Shown here one piece after another: positions 37,188 to 45,982 of a DNA stretch of 64,000 bases. Location: the NCBI RefSeq assembly GCF_900112395.1, contig NZ_FOLN01000001.1:744001-808000 (forward strand), in the 5' to 3' direction. Numbering within the stretch: the stretch's first letter is position 1; each line of letters begins with the position of its first letter. The translations under genes were made by a program, and so were the position numbers. The notes under the pieces were generated by a model. The model worked only from the letters and a program-made list of their open reading frames with translations. It did no database searches and had not been told where the DNA came from. Origin of the DNA: Algibacter lectus (GTDB lineage Bacteria; Bacteroidota; Bacteroidia; Flavobacteriales; Flavobacteriaceae).

Positions 37188-39116
37188 TTAATACTCCCAC
37201 CTCACAAATGCCTCCATCGCAGCATATTGAGATAAACCCAATTGGTGATATATATCGGCAGTTTCTCGGTTTCTATCTTCTGCACGTTGCCAAAACTCTC
37301 GACTATCATTCCCCTGAAATACCACCCCATCTTTTTGAGATTGGTGTTTAAAAATTCCTTTACGTTTTTCAAGTACTTGATCTGGCCCCATAGGTACTGC
37401 CATTTCAATTTCATCTATACCCCACTCTTGCCATGCTCCCCGGTATAGCCATACCCAGCAATCGTTCATAAACGTTTTAGGTTTTAATTGCTTTACAGCT
37501 TCAAAAATAGCATCTAAACAAACTTTATGAGTGCCGTGTGGATCGGCCAAATCACCAGCAGCATATATTTGGTGAGGCTTTATTTTTTCAATTAAATCTG
37601 AAGTTATTTTTACATCTGCGATACCAATTGGGTTCTTTTTTATCGCCCCAGTTTCATAAAATGGCAATTCCATAAAGTGTATCTGTTCGTCTGGGATACC
37701 AACAAAATGGCATGTAGCACGCGCTTCTCCTTTACGTATCAATCCTTTGATATAACGCACTTCGGCAGTATCAATTTCACTAGATTTTTTATTCTTTAAA
37801 AACTTAGCAGCTTTTTTATAAATGGCGCTCGCTTCTGTATTTTCTATTCCAAACTTATCGTTATAATCACATACAAAACTAGCAAAACGCAAAGCTTCAT
37901 CATCAGCTACAGCAATATTTCCTGAAGTTTGGTACCCTACATGCACTTCATGCCCTTGTTCCTGTAAACGTTTAAATGTTCCTCCCATACTTATGATATC
38001 ATCATCTGGATGTGGACTAAAAATAAGCACTCGTTTTTTTGCAGGTTCGGCACGTTCTGGACGTTTACTATCGTCTGCATTAGGTTTGCCACCTGGCCAA
38101 CCCGTAATGGTATTTTGAAGTTTATTAAATATACTAATATTTATGTCGTAGGCAGGCCCCGAATCTGCTAATAAATCGCTCATACCGTTTTCTATATAAT
38201 CGGCATCAGTAAGCATTAAAATAGGCTTCTTTAAATCTAAGGCTAAATTTAAAACGGCTTTTCTAATTAGTCTATCGGTCCAAACAATTTTTTCAACTAA
38301 CCATGGGCTGTTAACACGTGTTAGTTTCGATGCCGCCGCATTATCCAACACGAAGGTTGCATTATTGTGCTCTTGCAAATAAGAAGCAGGCACCAAGTTG
38401 GTAACCGTATCTTCTACCGAGGCTTTTATAATATTAGATTTACCTTCACCCCAAGCCATTAGAATTACTCTTTTCGCTTCCATTATTTTTTTAACACCTA
38501 AAGTAATAGCTGTTCTAGGGGTGTTATTTAAGCCTGAAAAATCGCCACTTGCTGCTACTCTGGTAATATGATCTAAGGCTACTAAACGCGTTTTTGAATT
38601 TTGAAGTGATCTCGATTCATTAAACCCTATATGGCCATTACCACCAATACCTAAAATCTGTAAATCGATACCTCCTAGAGCTTCTATTTTTGCCTCGTAG
38701 GCATCACAATAACCTGCAATAGCTTCTTTAGATAATAATCCATCAGGTATATTATAATTTTCCGGTAAAATATCTACATGATTAAATAATTGCTCTTTCA
38801 TAAACCGCACGTAGCTATTAATAGAATCTGGCTCCATTGGATAATATTCATCCAAATTAAATGATACTACATTTTTAAAACTCAAACCCTCCTCTTTATG
38901 TAAACGAACTAGCTCTGCATATAATCCTTTAGGCGAACTTCCTGTTGCCAAACCTAAAATACAAGGTTGCTTTTGAGATTGTTTAACTTTTATTAAATCG
39001 GCAATTTCTTTGGCTACAGCTTTTGATGCCATAGTTGAGTTTTCAAAAACAATCGTTCCGATGTTCTCAAATCTTTTTTCAAAGCCTGTTGCTTTGTCTG
39101 TATTACTCTTTAACAT
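37188..39116 (-). CDS. nagB: NagB glucosamine-6-phosphate deaminase fused to a PIG-L/LmbE deacetylase-like domain
   Basis: Protein of 642 residues from the ATG at 39116; an upstream ATG at 39176 would overlap the transporter gene. The NagB half (about 1-300) has FNLDEYYPM and LGIGGNGHIGFNE. The second half (from about 355) is PIG-L/LmbE-like, with FSPHPDDDIISMGGT as the zinc motif and DPHGTH as the second signature. Such fusions are common in Bacteroidota. Deamination of GlcN6P to Fru6P is expected; the C-terminal domain may deacetylate an N-acetyl sugar derivative. It follows nagP closely and ends the transporter-nagA-nagP-nagB series. Confidence 0.87.
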   Translation of the reverse strand: MLKSNTDKATGFEKRFENIGTIVFENSTMASKAVAKEIADLIKVKQSQKQPCILGLATGSSPKGLYAELVRLHKEEGLSFKNVVSFNLDEYYPMEPDSINSYVRFMKEQLFNHVDILPENYNIPDGLLSKEAIAGYCDAYEAKIEALGGIDLQILGIGGNGHIGFNESRSLQNSKTRLVALDHITRVAASGDFSGLNNTPRTAITLGVKKIMEAKRVILMAWGEGKSNIIKASVEDTVTNLVPASYLQEHNNATFVLDNAAASKLTRVNSPWLVEKIVWTDRLIRKAVLNLALDLKKPILMLTDADYIENGMSDLLADSGPAYDINISIFNKLQNTITGWPGGKPNADDSKRPERAEPAKKRVLIFSPHPDDDIISMGGTFKRLQEQGHEVHVGYQTSGNIAVADDEALRFASFVCDYNDKFGIENTEASAIYKKAAKFLKNKKSSEIDTAEVRYIKGLIRKGEARATCHFVGIPDEQIHFMELPFYETGAIKKNPIGIADVKITSDLIEKIKPHQIYAAGDLADPHGTHKVCLDAIFEAVKQLKPKTFMNDCWVWLYRGAWQEWGIDEIEMAVPMGPDQVLEKRKGIFKHQSQKDGVVFQGNDSREFWQRAEDRNRETADIYHQLGLSQYAAMEAFVRWEY

Positions 39117-39132
39117 GCTTGTTTTTTTTATT

Positions 39133-40449
39133 TTATTGTTTTGACCAACTTTTATATTTGTGTCCCCATAATGCAAAAAATAGAATTAATACATAGCAGG
39201 GAATTAATATCCAATAACTATTTGTTGAGGCTGTTGCCAAAGCGTCTACTTCATTGACTCCATTTGTAATGAGTTCATACTTATTGGCATCTACCATTCT
39301 GCCATATAGTGGAGGAATGATAGCTCCTCCGGAAATAGCCATAATTAATAAAGCTGAGCCTATTTTAGTAAACTTACCCAATCCCGCTAAGGTTAACGGC
39401 CATACCGCAGGCCAAACCAAAGCATTAGAAATCCCCAAGGCTGCAACAAATAAAACAGACCTAAAACCTGTTGTTGATAAAATACATATACTAAAAACGA
39501 CACCTAATACCGCACTTATTTTAAGGGCAGTGCCTTGTTTTAAATATTTAGGAATTAACAAAACTCCTATGGCATAGGTACAAACCATAGCAAATAGAGT
39601 AAGCGTGGTAAAAAACTTAGCATCGGCTGCAGGAAAACCTAAAGAAATACCATAAGCTATAATGGTATCACCTGCAATAACCTCTGCTCCAACATAAACA
39701 AACAAGGTAAGCACCCCCAACCATAAGTGAGGAAATTGAAAAATATTGGTTTTTACTGCACCATCCTCATCAGATAATTCTTCTTGGGTTGCTTCTACAT
39801 TTGGTAATGGAGCTTTTCTAATTAGAATACCTAAAATAAATAGAACTATCGACATTATTAAATAAGGCATAAAAACACTATCAGCCATAGTATCTAGAAG
39901 TACTTGTTTCTCTTCTAAAGAAGCCTTACCTAATTTTTCTTTTACTTCGTCGATACCTGATAGTAATAATGCCCCAAATATAATAGACCCCAAAGCTCCT
40001 GCTACTTTATTGGCTATACCCATAATTGCGATACGTTTAGCGCCACTATCTATAGGCCCTAATATCGTGATATAGGGGTTGGCAGCAGTTTGCAACAAGG
40101 TCATACCAATACCTTGTATAAAAATTCCTGTTAAAAATAACCAATACGTTCTAGCTTCCGCAGCAGGTATAAACACTAAGGCACCAATAGCCATTATTAC
40201 CAAACCTAAAGACATCCCTTTTTTGTAACCTATTTTATTTAAAATCCATGAAGCTGGTAATGCCATAACTACGAAGGAAATATACGAGGCTGAAGCTACC
40301 AAATACGATTGAGCATCTGTAAGCTCATTAATAGTCTTCATGAAAGGGATTAACGCACCATTTATCCAAGTAACAAATCCGAAAATAAAAAACAAACTTG
40401 CTATAACAATAATTGGAATTAGTGTATTTGATTTGGTAGATTCTTTCAT
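39133..40449 (-). CDS. nagP: NagP-like MFS N-acetylglucosamine transporter
   Basis: Inner-membrane sugar:proton symporter of 438 residues with about 12 transmembrane segments (IVIASLFFIFGFVTWINGAL at the start). The motif FFIFGFVTWINGALIPF and length match the FucP/NagP group of the major facilitator superfamily. Lying between nagA and nagB, GlcNAc import is the natural role. A kinase to phosphorylate the imported sugar is not in the window. Confidence 0.82.
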   Translation of the reverse strand: MKESTKSNTLIPIIVIASLFFIFGFVTWINGALIPFMKTINELTDAQSYLVASASYISFVVMALPASWILNKIGYKKGMSLGLVIMAIGALVFIPAAEARTYWLFLTGIFIQGIGMTLLQTAANPYITILGPIDSGAKRIAIMGIANKVAGALGSIIFGALLLSGIDEVKEKLGKASLEEKQVLLDTMADSVFMPYLIMSIVLFILGILIRKAPLPNVEATQEELSDEDGAVKTNIFQFPHLWLGVLTLFVYVGAEVIAGDTIIAYGISLGFPAADAKFFTTLTLFAMVCTYAIGVLLIPKYLKQGTALKISAVLGVVFSICILSTTGFRSVLFVAALGISNALVWPAVWPLTLAGLGKFTKIGSALLIMAISGGAIIPPLYGRMVDANKYELITNGVNEVDALATASTNSYWILIPCYVLILFFALWGHKYKSWSKQ

Positions 40450-40496
40450 AAGTAACTTTATAAAATTGATTAATTTGTTAAACTATATTTCAAATA

Positions 40497-41630
40497 TTAA
40501 TTTTTTATAAAAATTTGTTTTCCTGACTTAAAAACACTTAGAATAGATATGGAATTATTTTTCAATTTAAACAAAACAAAGTCCTCTGTGTTATCAGGTA
40601 AATCAACCAAATTTTTAGGTTTTATCGAAGCTAAAGACCATACTTCTGCCAAATTCAATATACTTTTTGAAAAAAGTGTATTAATGCAATCAAGTAAAGA
40701 AACAGCTGAGCCTGCTAAAACATTTTCGTTTTTAAAAGTAGAAAGCCTCCCTCCTTTTTCCAACTTTACTTTACCTCCGATATGCGTATGATAAACACCT
40801 GTCTCCATCTCTGCAAACATGGTAGAATCGCTCACTAGAATAACATTCTCTTTTTTAACATTAAGTACTATTTTCAAAAAATTATCAGGCAAGTGAAATC
40901 CATCGGCTATAATACTTGGTGTTAGTTTATTATTTGCTAATTGATCTAAAATAATATTTGAATTTCTATGAAGCGATAAAGGAGCTCCATTACCAAGATG
41001 CGTAGACATGGTCGCTCCCGCCTTAACGGCAGCGTCTATTTGCGCATTGCTTGCCACTGTATGTCCAATTGAAACAATAATATTATGTGCTGCACACTTT
41101 GCAATAAAATCTGCTGAATTGTCCCATTCCGGACTTAATGTTATTATTTTAATTCTATTTCCTGAGGCTTTTTGAAATGCTTGAAACAGTTCCCAATCGG
41201 GCGCCTTAATATAATCTTTAGAATGCGCCCCAGAAGCCTCCTTTACAGGGGAAATAAAAGGACCTTCCAAATGAATTCCAGTAACGTAAGACGCTATTAA
41301 AGGGTTTTGTAAACACAGTTCATTTATATTTTTTAAAAGATTAATAATATTCTCATCTGAATTTGTAATAACCGTTGGAAAAAAGGACAAAACACCTTCT
41401 TTTGAAAGTTTATTAATCACCTTAATAAAATCCTTTTCAATAATAGGAAACGTATTGAAATCGACTCCAGAAAACCCATTTATTTGAAGATCAAATAAAC
41501 CAGGACCAAAAAAGATAGTTTCAGAATCTTTGGTTTCACCTTTTGTTTTTGAAACTAATAAATTATCATCAATTACTATTTGAATTAATTCGTTCGAAAT
41601 ACAGTCAACACAATTAATACTTTCTTTCAT
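40497..41630 (-). CDS. nagA: N-acetylglucosamine-6-phosphate deacetylase
   Basis: Amidohydrolase-superfamily enzyme of 377 residues, cytoplasmic. Signatures in order are FGPGLFDLQINGFSGVDFN, TGIHLEGPFIS (metal ligand Glu), VSIGHTVASNAQ, STHLGNGAPLSLHRN, IADGFHLPD and ILVSDSTMFA with the catalytic aspartate. It converts GlcNAc-6-P to GlcN-6-P and acetate, feeding NagB. It starts 23 nt after the SSS transporter gene and is co-transcribed with it. Confidence 0.92.
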   Translation of the reverse strand: MKESINCVDCISNELIQIVIDDNLLVSKTKGETKDSETIFFGPGLFDLQINGFSGVDFNTFPIIEKDFIKVINKLSKEGVLSFFPTVITNSDENIINLLKNINELCLQNPLIASYVTGIHLEGPFISPVKEASGAHSKDYIKAPDWELFQAFQKASGNRIKIITLSPEWDNSADFIAKCAAHNIIVSIGHTVASNAQIDAAVKAGATMSTHLGNGAPLSLHRNSNIILDQLANNKLTPSIIADGFHLPDNFLKIVLNVKKENVILVSDSTMFAEMETGVYHTHIGGKVKLEKGGRLSTFKNENVLAGSAVSLLDCINTLFSKSILNLAEVWSLASIKPKNLVDLPDNTEDFVLFKLKNNSISILSVFKSGKQIFIKN

Positions 41631-41653
41631 TATTTTTTCAGAATTATTAAAAT

Positions 41654-43141
41654 TTAATTTTCAAATTTTTTATCAATAGATTCTAGCAACTTTAATACTT
41701 CTGGAGCTACTTCTACTTTTCGATTTATAAAGCCAAAAAGGATATATAAGAAAACGGATACTATTAGAGGCAAACTTATCTCTAGTGCAAAAGGTAGACT
41801 TATAGAGAAGATTTTAATTAAAGCAAAACTCGTCAGACCTCCAAAAATGGAGACCAAAGCAGCTGTAGATCCACTTTTTCTGAATAACGGAAGCATCCCT
41901 AACAACATAGGTACTGCAATAGGCCCTACAAGTGCAGCAAACCAAGTTACTATAAGCCCCAATATACCACCGAAAGATTCATATTGTGTTGCTATCAAGA
42001 TTGTAAAAAAGATGAATATAAATGTTACTTTTCGTGCTACAATCAACGGATTAACAGACGCATTAACATTAAACCTTTTAAAGTGAAGTGGTAATATATC
42101 TCTTGTTATTACTGCTGAAATAGTATTTGCGTCGCTAGAAGTCATAGACATGGTGGTTGCAAACATAGACGCCAACACCAAACCTATCATCCCTTTTGGT
42201 AATAGCGTGATGGTTAAAAGCCCATAAGATTCTGTAGGATCATTCAAATTTGGTAACAAAATAGGTGCTGCCCACATAGGGAAAAACAATATTAAAGGCC
42301 AGATAAGATATAATACACCCGACAGTATCGCTGCTCTTTTTGTATTCCTTTCATCGGGAGAGGAAATGTACTTTGTGGCTAAATTCCATGTACCACCATT
42401 ATAACTCAACATATTTATAAATAAGAAAGCCAAGGCAAAACCAACGGTATAAGGCTCAGTAAAAGGCTCACTGTTTTTGGCCGGTAATTGATCCCAAATA
42501 GTAAAAACAGAATTTATACCACCTAATTTAGATGTTGCAGCAAAGAACATAACAATTCCAGCTCCGATTTGAACTATAAACTGAATAAAATCACTAACAG
42601 TTACAGCCCATAATCCTCCAATAGTTATATACACAATAGAAATACCACCAGAAAAAAGTACCCCATAAAGAATAGGAACACCTGTAAATACTTTTAATAA
42701 AATAGCAATAGCTGCCCATTTAGCAGCAACATCAAACAGTTTTAAAACAACACCACTCCAAGCTATTACTTGCTGAGTTTTTACACCATATCTTATAGCG
42801 AGGTATTCTAAAGGCGATTGGATCCCGATTCTCTGTCGTAATCTCACCCAGCGCACCGGAAATATATTTATTGTAACTAAAATTGAAATACCAACCGTCA
42901 TGGCCCACCATACATAAATTGAAAATCCATGGGTATAGGCTAATCCCGCATAAGCCACAAACACAGCTCCGCTGTAACCAGAAACATGGTGAGAAATACC
43001 AGATAACCACCAAGGCAAATTGCCACCTGCTGTAAAATAATCTCCAGAGTCTTTATTTTTATAATGTGCCCAAACTCCAATAGCTACCATTATTAAGAAA
43101 AATATAATAATTACAATCCAATCTAATAGCTGTAGCGTCAT
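41654..43141 (-). CDS. Sodium:solute symporter (SSS family)
   Basis: Integral membrane protein of 495 residues with about 13 hydrophobic helices and the SSS opening (DYFTAGGNLPWWLSGISHHV; GYSGAVFVAYAGLAY). It would use a sodium gradient to import a sugar or sugar derivative. First gene of the series ending in nagB. The second LacI-type regulator's presumed site lies 40-60 bp upstream of the start. As the locus also has NagP, the SSS cargo may be a disaccharide, a sialic-acid-like or other amino sugar rather than GlcNAc itself. Confidence 0.85.
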   Translation of the reverse strand: MTLQLLDWIVIIIFFLIMVAIGVWAHYKNKDSGDYFTAGGNLPWWLSGISHHVSGYSGAVFVAYAGLAYTHGFSIYVWWAMTVGISILVTINIFPVRWVRLRQRIGIQSPLEYLAIRYGVKTQQVIAWSGVVLKLFDVAAKWAAIAILLKVFTGVPILYGVLFSGGISIVYITIGGLWAVTVSDFIQFIVQIGAGIVMFFAATSKLGGINSVFTIWDQLPAKNSEPFTEPYTVGFALAFLFINMLSYNGGTWNLATKYISSPDERNTKRAAILSGVLYLIWPLILFFPMWAAPILLPNLNDPTESYGLLTITLLPKGMIGLVLASMFATTMSMTSSDANTISAVITRDILPLHFKRFNVNASVNPLIVARKVTFIFIFFTILIATQYESFGGILGLIVTWFAALVGPIAVPMLLGMLPLFRKSGSTAALVSIFGGLTSFALIKIFSISLPFALEISLPLIVSVFLYILFGFINRKVEVAPEVLKLLESIDKKFEN

Positions 43142-43180
43142 GTGCGTTTTAATTTTTATTAGTTAACAATCAATGCCTCA

Positions 43181-43203
43181 ATTTACGGTAACGTACCTCA
43201 AAA
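43181..43203 (-). promoter_or_regulatory. Presumed operator of the second LacI-type regulator (SSS-nagA side)
   Basis: TTACGGTAACGTACCTCAAA is seen here, and TTACGGTAACGCAACTCAAT on the other side of the regulator gene at 44486-44507. The core CGGTAACG is a palindrome with one mismatched pair and resembles GntR/LacI-type sites. It lies about 40 bp before the SSS gene start. Confidence 0.6.
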
Positions 43204-43256
43204 ATATAAAAAAAAACATACTAACCTAGCATGTTTAAAAAAAAGAACGTAATTAT

Positions 43257-44309
43257 TTAATAATATTTATAATTCTTCTTTGTTATAATATCTAAAGGCA
43301 TTATGATTTCTTTTTCAACTTCTTTCTTCAGCACAAGATGCTCAAACAACTTAAAAACAGCTTGATACCCCTGTTCTTCCGGGCGTTGACAAATAAGAAA
43401 ATCTATAATTTCTTTCTCCATATATTCAACATCTTCTCTAAAAAAATCATATCCAATAAGATATATTTTATCACCAGCCCGCTTTTCAAAATATTTTGCG
43501 ATGTACGCCACTTTCGAATTAGGGATAAAAACACCTTTAATAAGTGGATTATCTTCTAAAGTTTTAAATAAAATATCACTTATGGCATCTTCATTAAAAT
43601 CTGTTAAAACAAGTGACTTGGTAGTTATAGCGTTATTTTTCTCATTTAAATACGCATTCATACCTTTTTCTTTTAGACCTATTATACCCTCTGTATCCAT
43701 GGTCTTTTTTAAGTGTAGAATTAGAATTTCTCCTCGATCAAAACAATAATTAAATAACTGAGCTGCTAATTCCCCACTTTCAAATAACGGTTGATGAATA
43801 CTACATAGTGAATCTATTTTTCTAACGTTGGAATCAATAAAAACATATGGACGATTCTTTTGTTTACAATCGTCTAATAAAATTTCAATCTCATCAGCAA
43901 ACTTAGAAGTTAAAACCAAACCCTGGATATCACTATTAATCAATTCTAATATTTTTTTTCTAATTTCCTTGCTATTATCTTGCTTGAAGGTATATGTCTT
44001 AATCTTGATATTATATTGAGCTAATTCTTTTTTAGCTTTTAAAATTCCTTGCATTGGAAACTCCCAATAACCAGAACCTTCAGAAATATTAGGCAACAAA
44101 ACTCCTATTACAATTTTCTTGCTTTTAGACAGATTACTAGCCATAATATTTGGCTTGTACCCCATTTGTTTTATTACCTTTAGAACCTTTTCTTTTGTTT
44201 TAAGGCTTACACCTGCACGATTATGTATTACACGATCTACCGTTGCCAATGCTACGTTAGCCGCTTTAGCTACATCTTTAATACCTATTACGCGCTCATC
44301 ATTATCCAT
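43257..44309 (-). CDS. LacI-family transcriptional regulator
   Basis: Protein of 350 residues. HTH: IGIKDVAKAANVALATVDRV; hinge: PNIMASNLSKSKKIVIG. The ligand domain is of the periplasmic sugar-binding type (VLLPNISEGSGYWEF). It differs clearly from the LacI protein at 24766-25788. Two copies of one sequence element flank the gene, one before the SSS-nagA operon and one between this gene and the CBM9-like gene, which argues for local control. Effector unknown. Confidence 0.87.
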   Translation of the reverse strand: MDNDERVIGIKDVAKAANVALATVDRVIHNRAGVSLKTKEKVLKVIKQMGYKPNIMASNLSKSKKIVIGVLLPNISEGSGYWEFPMQGILKAKKELAQYNIKIKTYTFKQDNSKEIRKKILELINSDIQGLVLTSKFADEIEILLDDCKQKNRPYVFIDSNVRKIDSLCSIHQPLFESGELAAQLFNYCFDRGEILILHLKKTMDTEGIIGLKEKGMNAYLNEKNNAITTKSLVLTDFNEDAISDILFKTLEDNPLIKGVFIPNSKVAYIAKYFEKRAGDKIYLIGYDFFREDVEYMEKEIIDFLICQRPEEQGYQAVFKLFEHLVLKKEVEKEIIMPLDIITKKNYKYY

Positions 44310-44485
44310 ACTTAACTTTTATACTATCTCGAAACTTATTTCACTCTAATTTAACAGCAAAATTAAACTATATCTTTTTACTAAAACATTCATTAACCCC
44401 AAAAGGACTATAAAACTTACTTTCATCTTAAAATATTACTCATTGTTAAAAATAACATTCTCCTTAATCTTGAATACAAACTAAA

Positions 44486-44507
44486 ATTACGGTAACGCAA
44501 CTCAATT
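44486..44507. promoter_or_regulatory. Second copy of the TTACGGTAACG element
   Basis: AATTACGGTAACGCAACTCAA lies in the 264-bp gap between the divergent regulator and CBM9-like genes, 67 bp before the latter's start. It shares the TTACGGTAACG core and the ACTCAA-type flank with the copy at 43181-43203. Confidence 0.6.
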
Positions 44508-44573
44508 TATATAAAAAAAACCAATAATTAGTTACTAAAATTAATTAGTTTCGTTCTTTAAATAAAAGAGTCA

Positions 44574-45218
44574 TTGAAAAATAAACTAGTAGTACCAGAT
44601 ATATCTAAATCTTTAAATAAAAAAACAAGTTTAAAAAAAGTTTTTAAATTTATTGACTACCATAATATAGACCAATACTCATGGGAAACACCTAATGGAC
44701 CTGAGCATATACGCTTCAAAATAGCTCATGATAATAAAAATATTTATTTACACTACGATGTTATCGAACTTGAAATGGCAGCTAGGTACCTTAATCACAA
44801 CGATCCTGTTTGCAAAGATAGCTGCGTCGAATTCTTCATTAGCCTTCAAGATGACCCAAGCTATTATAATTTTGAGTTTAACCCCCTGGGAACCATATTA
44901 TTCGGCTATGGTCTAGACAGATATCAAAGACAATTAATCGACATCGAAACAATAGATTTAATTAAAGTGAAAACGAAAATAAAACGAATAAATCAACATG
45001 ATTTAACCACATTTAATTGGAAATTATATATTAAAATTCCTTTAAAAACTTTTGCATTTAGCACCATAAAATCTTTCGAAAAACTAAAAGCAAGAGCAAA
45101 TTTTTATAAATGTGGAGATGATCTTTCTAAACCTCATTACATAAGTTGGACCCCCATAAAATCAGAAAAACCAGACTTTCATTTAAAATCATACTTTGGA
45201 GAAATTGATTTTAATTAA
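44574..45218 (+). CDS. CBM9-like (DOMON-type) protein without signal peptide, TTG start
   Basis: Protein of 214 residues resembling the carbohydrate-binding family 9-like domain (SWETPNGPEHIRFKIAHDN; DSCVEFFISLQDDPSYYNFEFNPLG). No ATG fits: the in-frame stop at 44559-44561 and the TTG at 44574 set the start, preceded by AAAAGAG. There is no signal peptide or lipobox, so it appears cytoplasmic, unusual for this family. It is divergent from the second LacI-type regulator and has that regulator's presumed site in front, so it probably works with the SSS transporter and NagA. Function unknown. Confidence 0.7.
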   Translation: MKNKLVVPDISKSLNKKTSLKKVFKFIDYHNIDQYSWETPNGPEHIRFKIAHDNKNIYLHYDVIELEMAARYLNHNDPVCKDSCVEFFISLQDDPSYYNFEFNPLGTILFGYGLDRYQRQLIDIETIDLIKVKTKIKRINQHDLTTFNWKLYIKIPLKTFAFSTIKSFEKLKARANFYKCGDDLSKPHYISWTPIKSEKPDFHLKSYFGEIDFN

Positions 45219-45330
45219 TTTATTATTTTCTAATTAAAAGCGCCATAAATTTAAAAAACTCTAACAATATTTACTTAAGCACTTTATGTTTTGGCTAATA
45301 TTAAAAAAGTCACTCTTCTCTTATTAAAAA

Positions 45331-45957
45331 CTACATCAATCCGCCAAACAAAGCATGGCACAAAACAAATGCAATCACGGATAAAATAATACCAATTAAA
45401 AAAATATTAAACGATTTGCGAAGGAGCTTAAATTTACGATCAATCGTTTTTCCTAAATGATAGGTATCTTTTGCAATGGTTTTATAAAGCTCATCCCCTT
45501 CATTCATTAAATTGGTAATATTTTCAACATATTCATCTTCTTCCATATCTTGAAAATTGCCGTAAAACATTAAATTTTTCGTTTCATTTTTTCCATGAAC
45601 AAGTTCTGGTCGTGTTGCTAAAATGGCAAAAGTAATAGAGGCCAAATTGGTGAATAATATCATGACTATAGGAAAAATGAGGTGTGGATCATTACTTAAC
45701 TGACTCATTACCGTCCCTAATATTAACGACAAAATTAAAGCGTTTATAGATATTAAAATGTTCGATTTGGTATCAATCATCGTATTTAAAGTATACTGAT
45801 TTTTAGACAATAACCTGAACAATGTTTCAACACCTCTTTCAGACCTTGGCGCGACTTTAGCTAATTTCTTTTTTAATTGTTTTAAAGCATCTTTATCAAT
45901 ATTTAATTCTTCCATTAAATATTGATCTTCTGCTTTTTCCTTTTGTTTGTTGTTCAT
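45331..45957 (-). CDS. Pycsar-effector-like (PycTM/DUF5706) membrane protein
   Basis: Protein of 208 residues from the ATG at 45957; the longer 46014 start overlaps the antiporter gene. The pattern RGVETLFRLLSKNQYTLNTM, DTKSNILISINALI, two transmembrane helices (about 68-115), then ENLMFYGNF-like and YHLGKTIDRKFKLLRKS followed by a C-terminal helix (about 182-205), matches the Pycsar effector transmembrane family. In defence systems such proteins damage the membrane on sensing cCMP or cUMP. No pyrimidine cyclase gene is adjacent; the neighbour is a cation/proton antiporter 25 nt upstream in the same direction. It may be a housekeeping paralogue instead of a defence effector. Confidence 0.72.
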   Translation of the reverse strand: MNNKQKEKAEDQYLMEELNIDKDALKQLKKKLAKVAPRSERGVETLFRLLSKNQYTLNTMIDTKSNILISINALILSLILGTVMSQLSNDPHLIFPIVMILFTNLASITFAILATRPELVHGKNETKNLMFYGNFQDMEEDEYVENITNLMNEGDELYKTIAKDTYHLGKTIDRKFKLLRKSFNIFLIGIILSVIAFVLCHALFGGLM

Positions 45958-45982
45958 ATTAAAATTTATAAAAACTGAAGTG

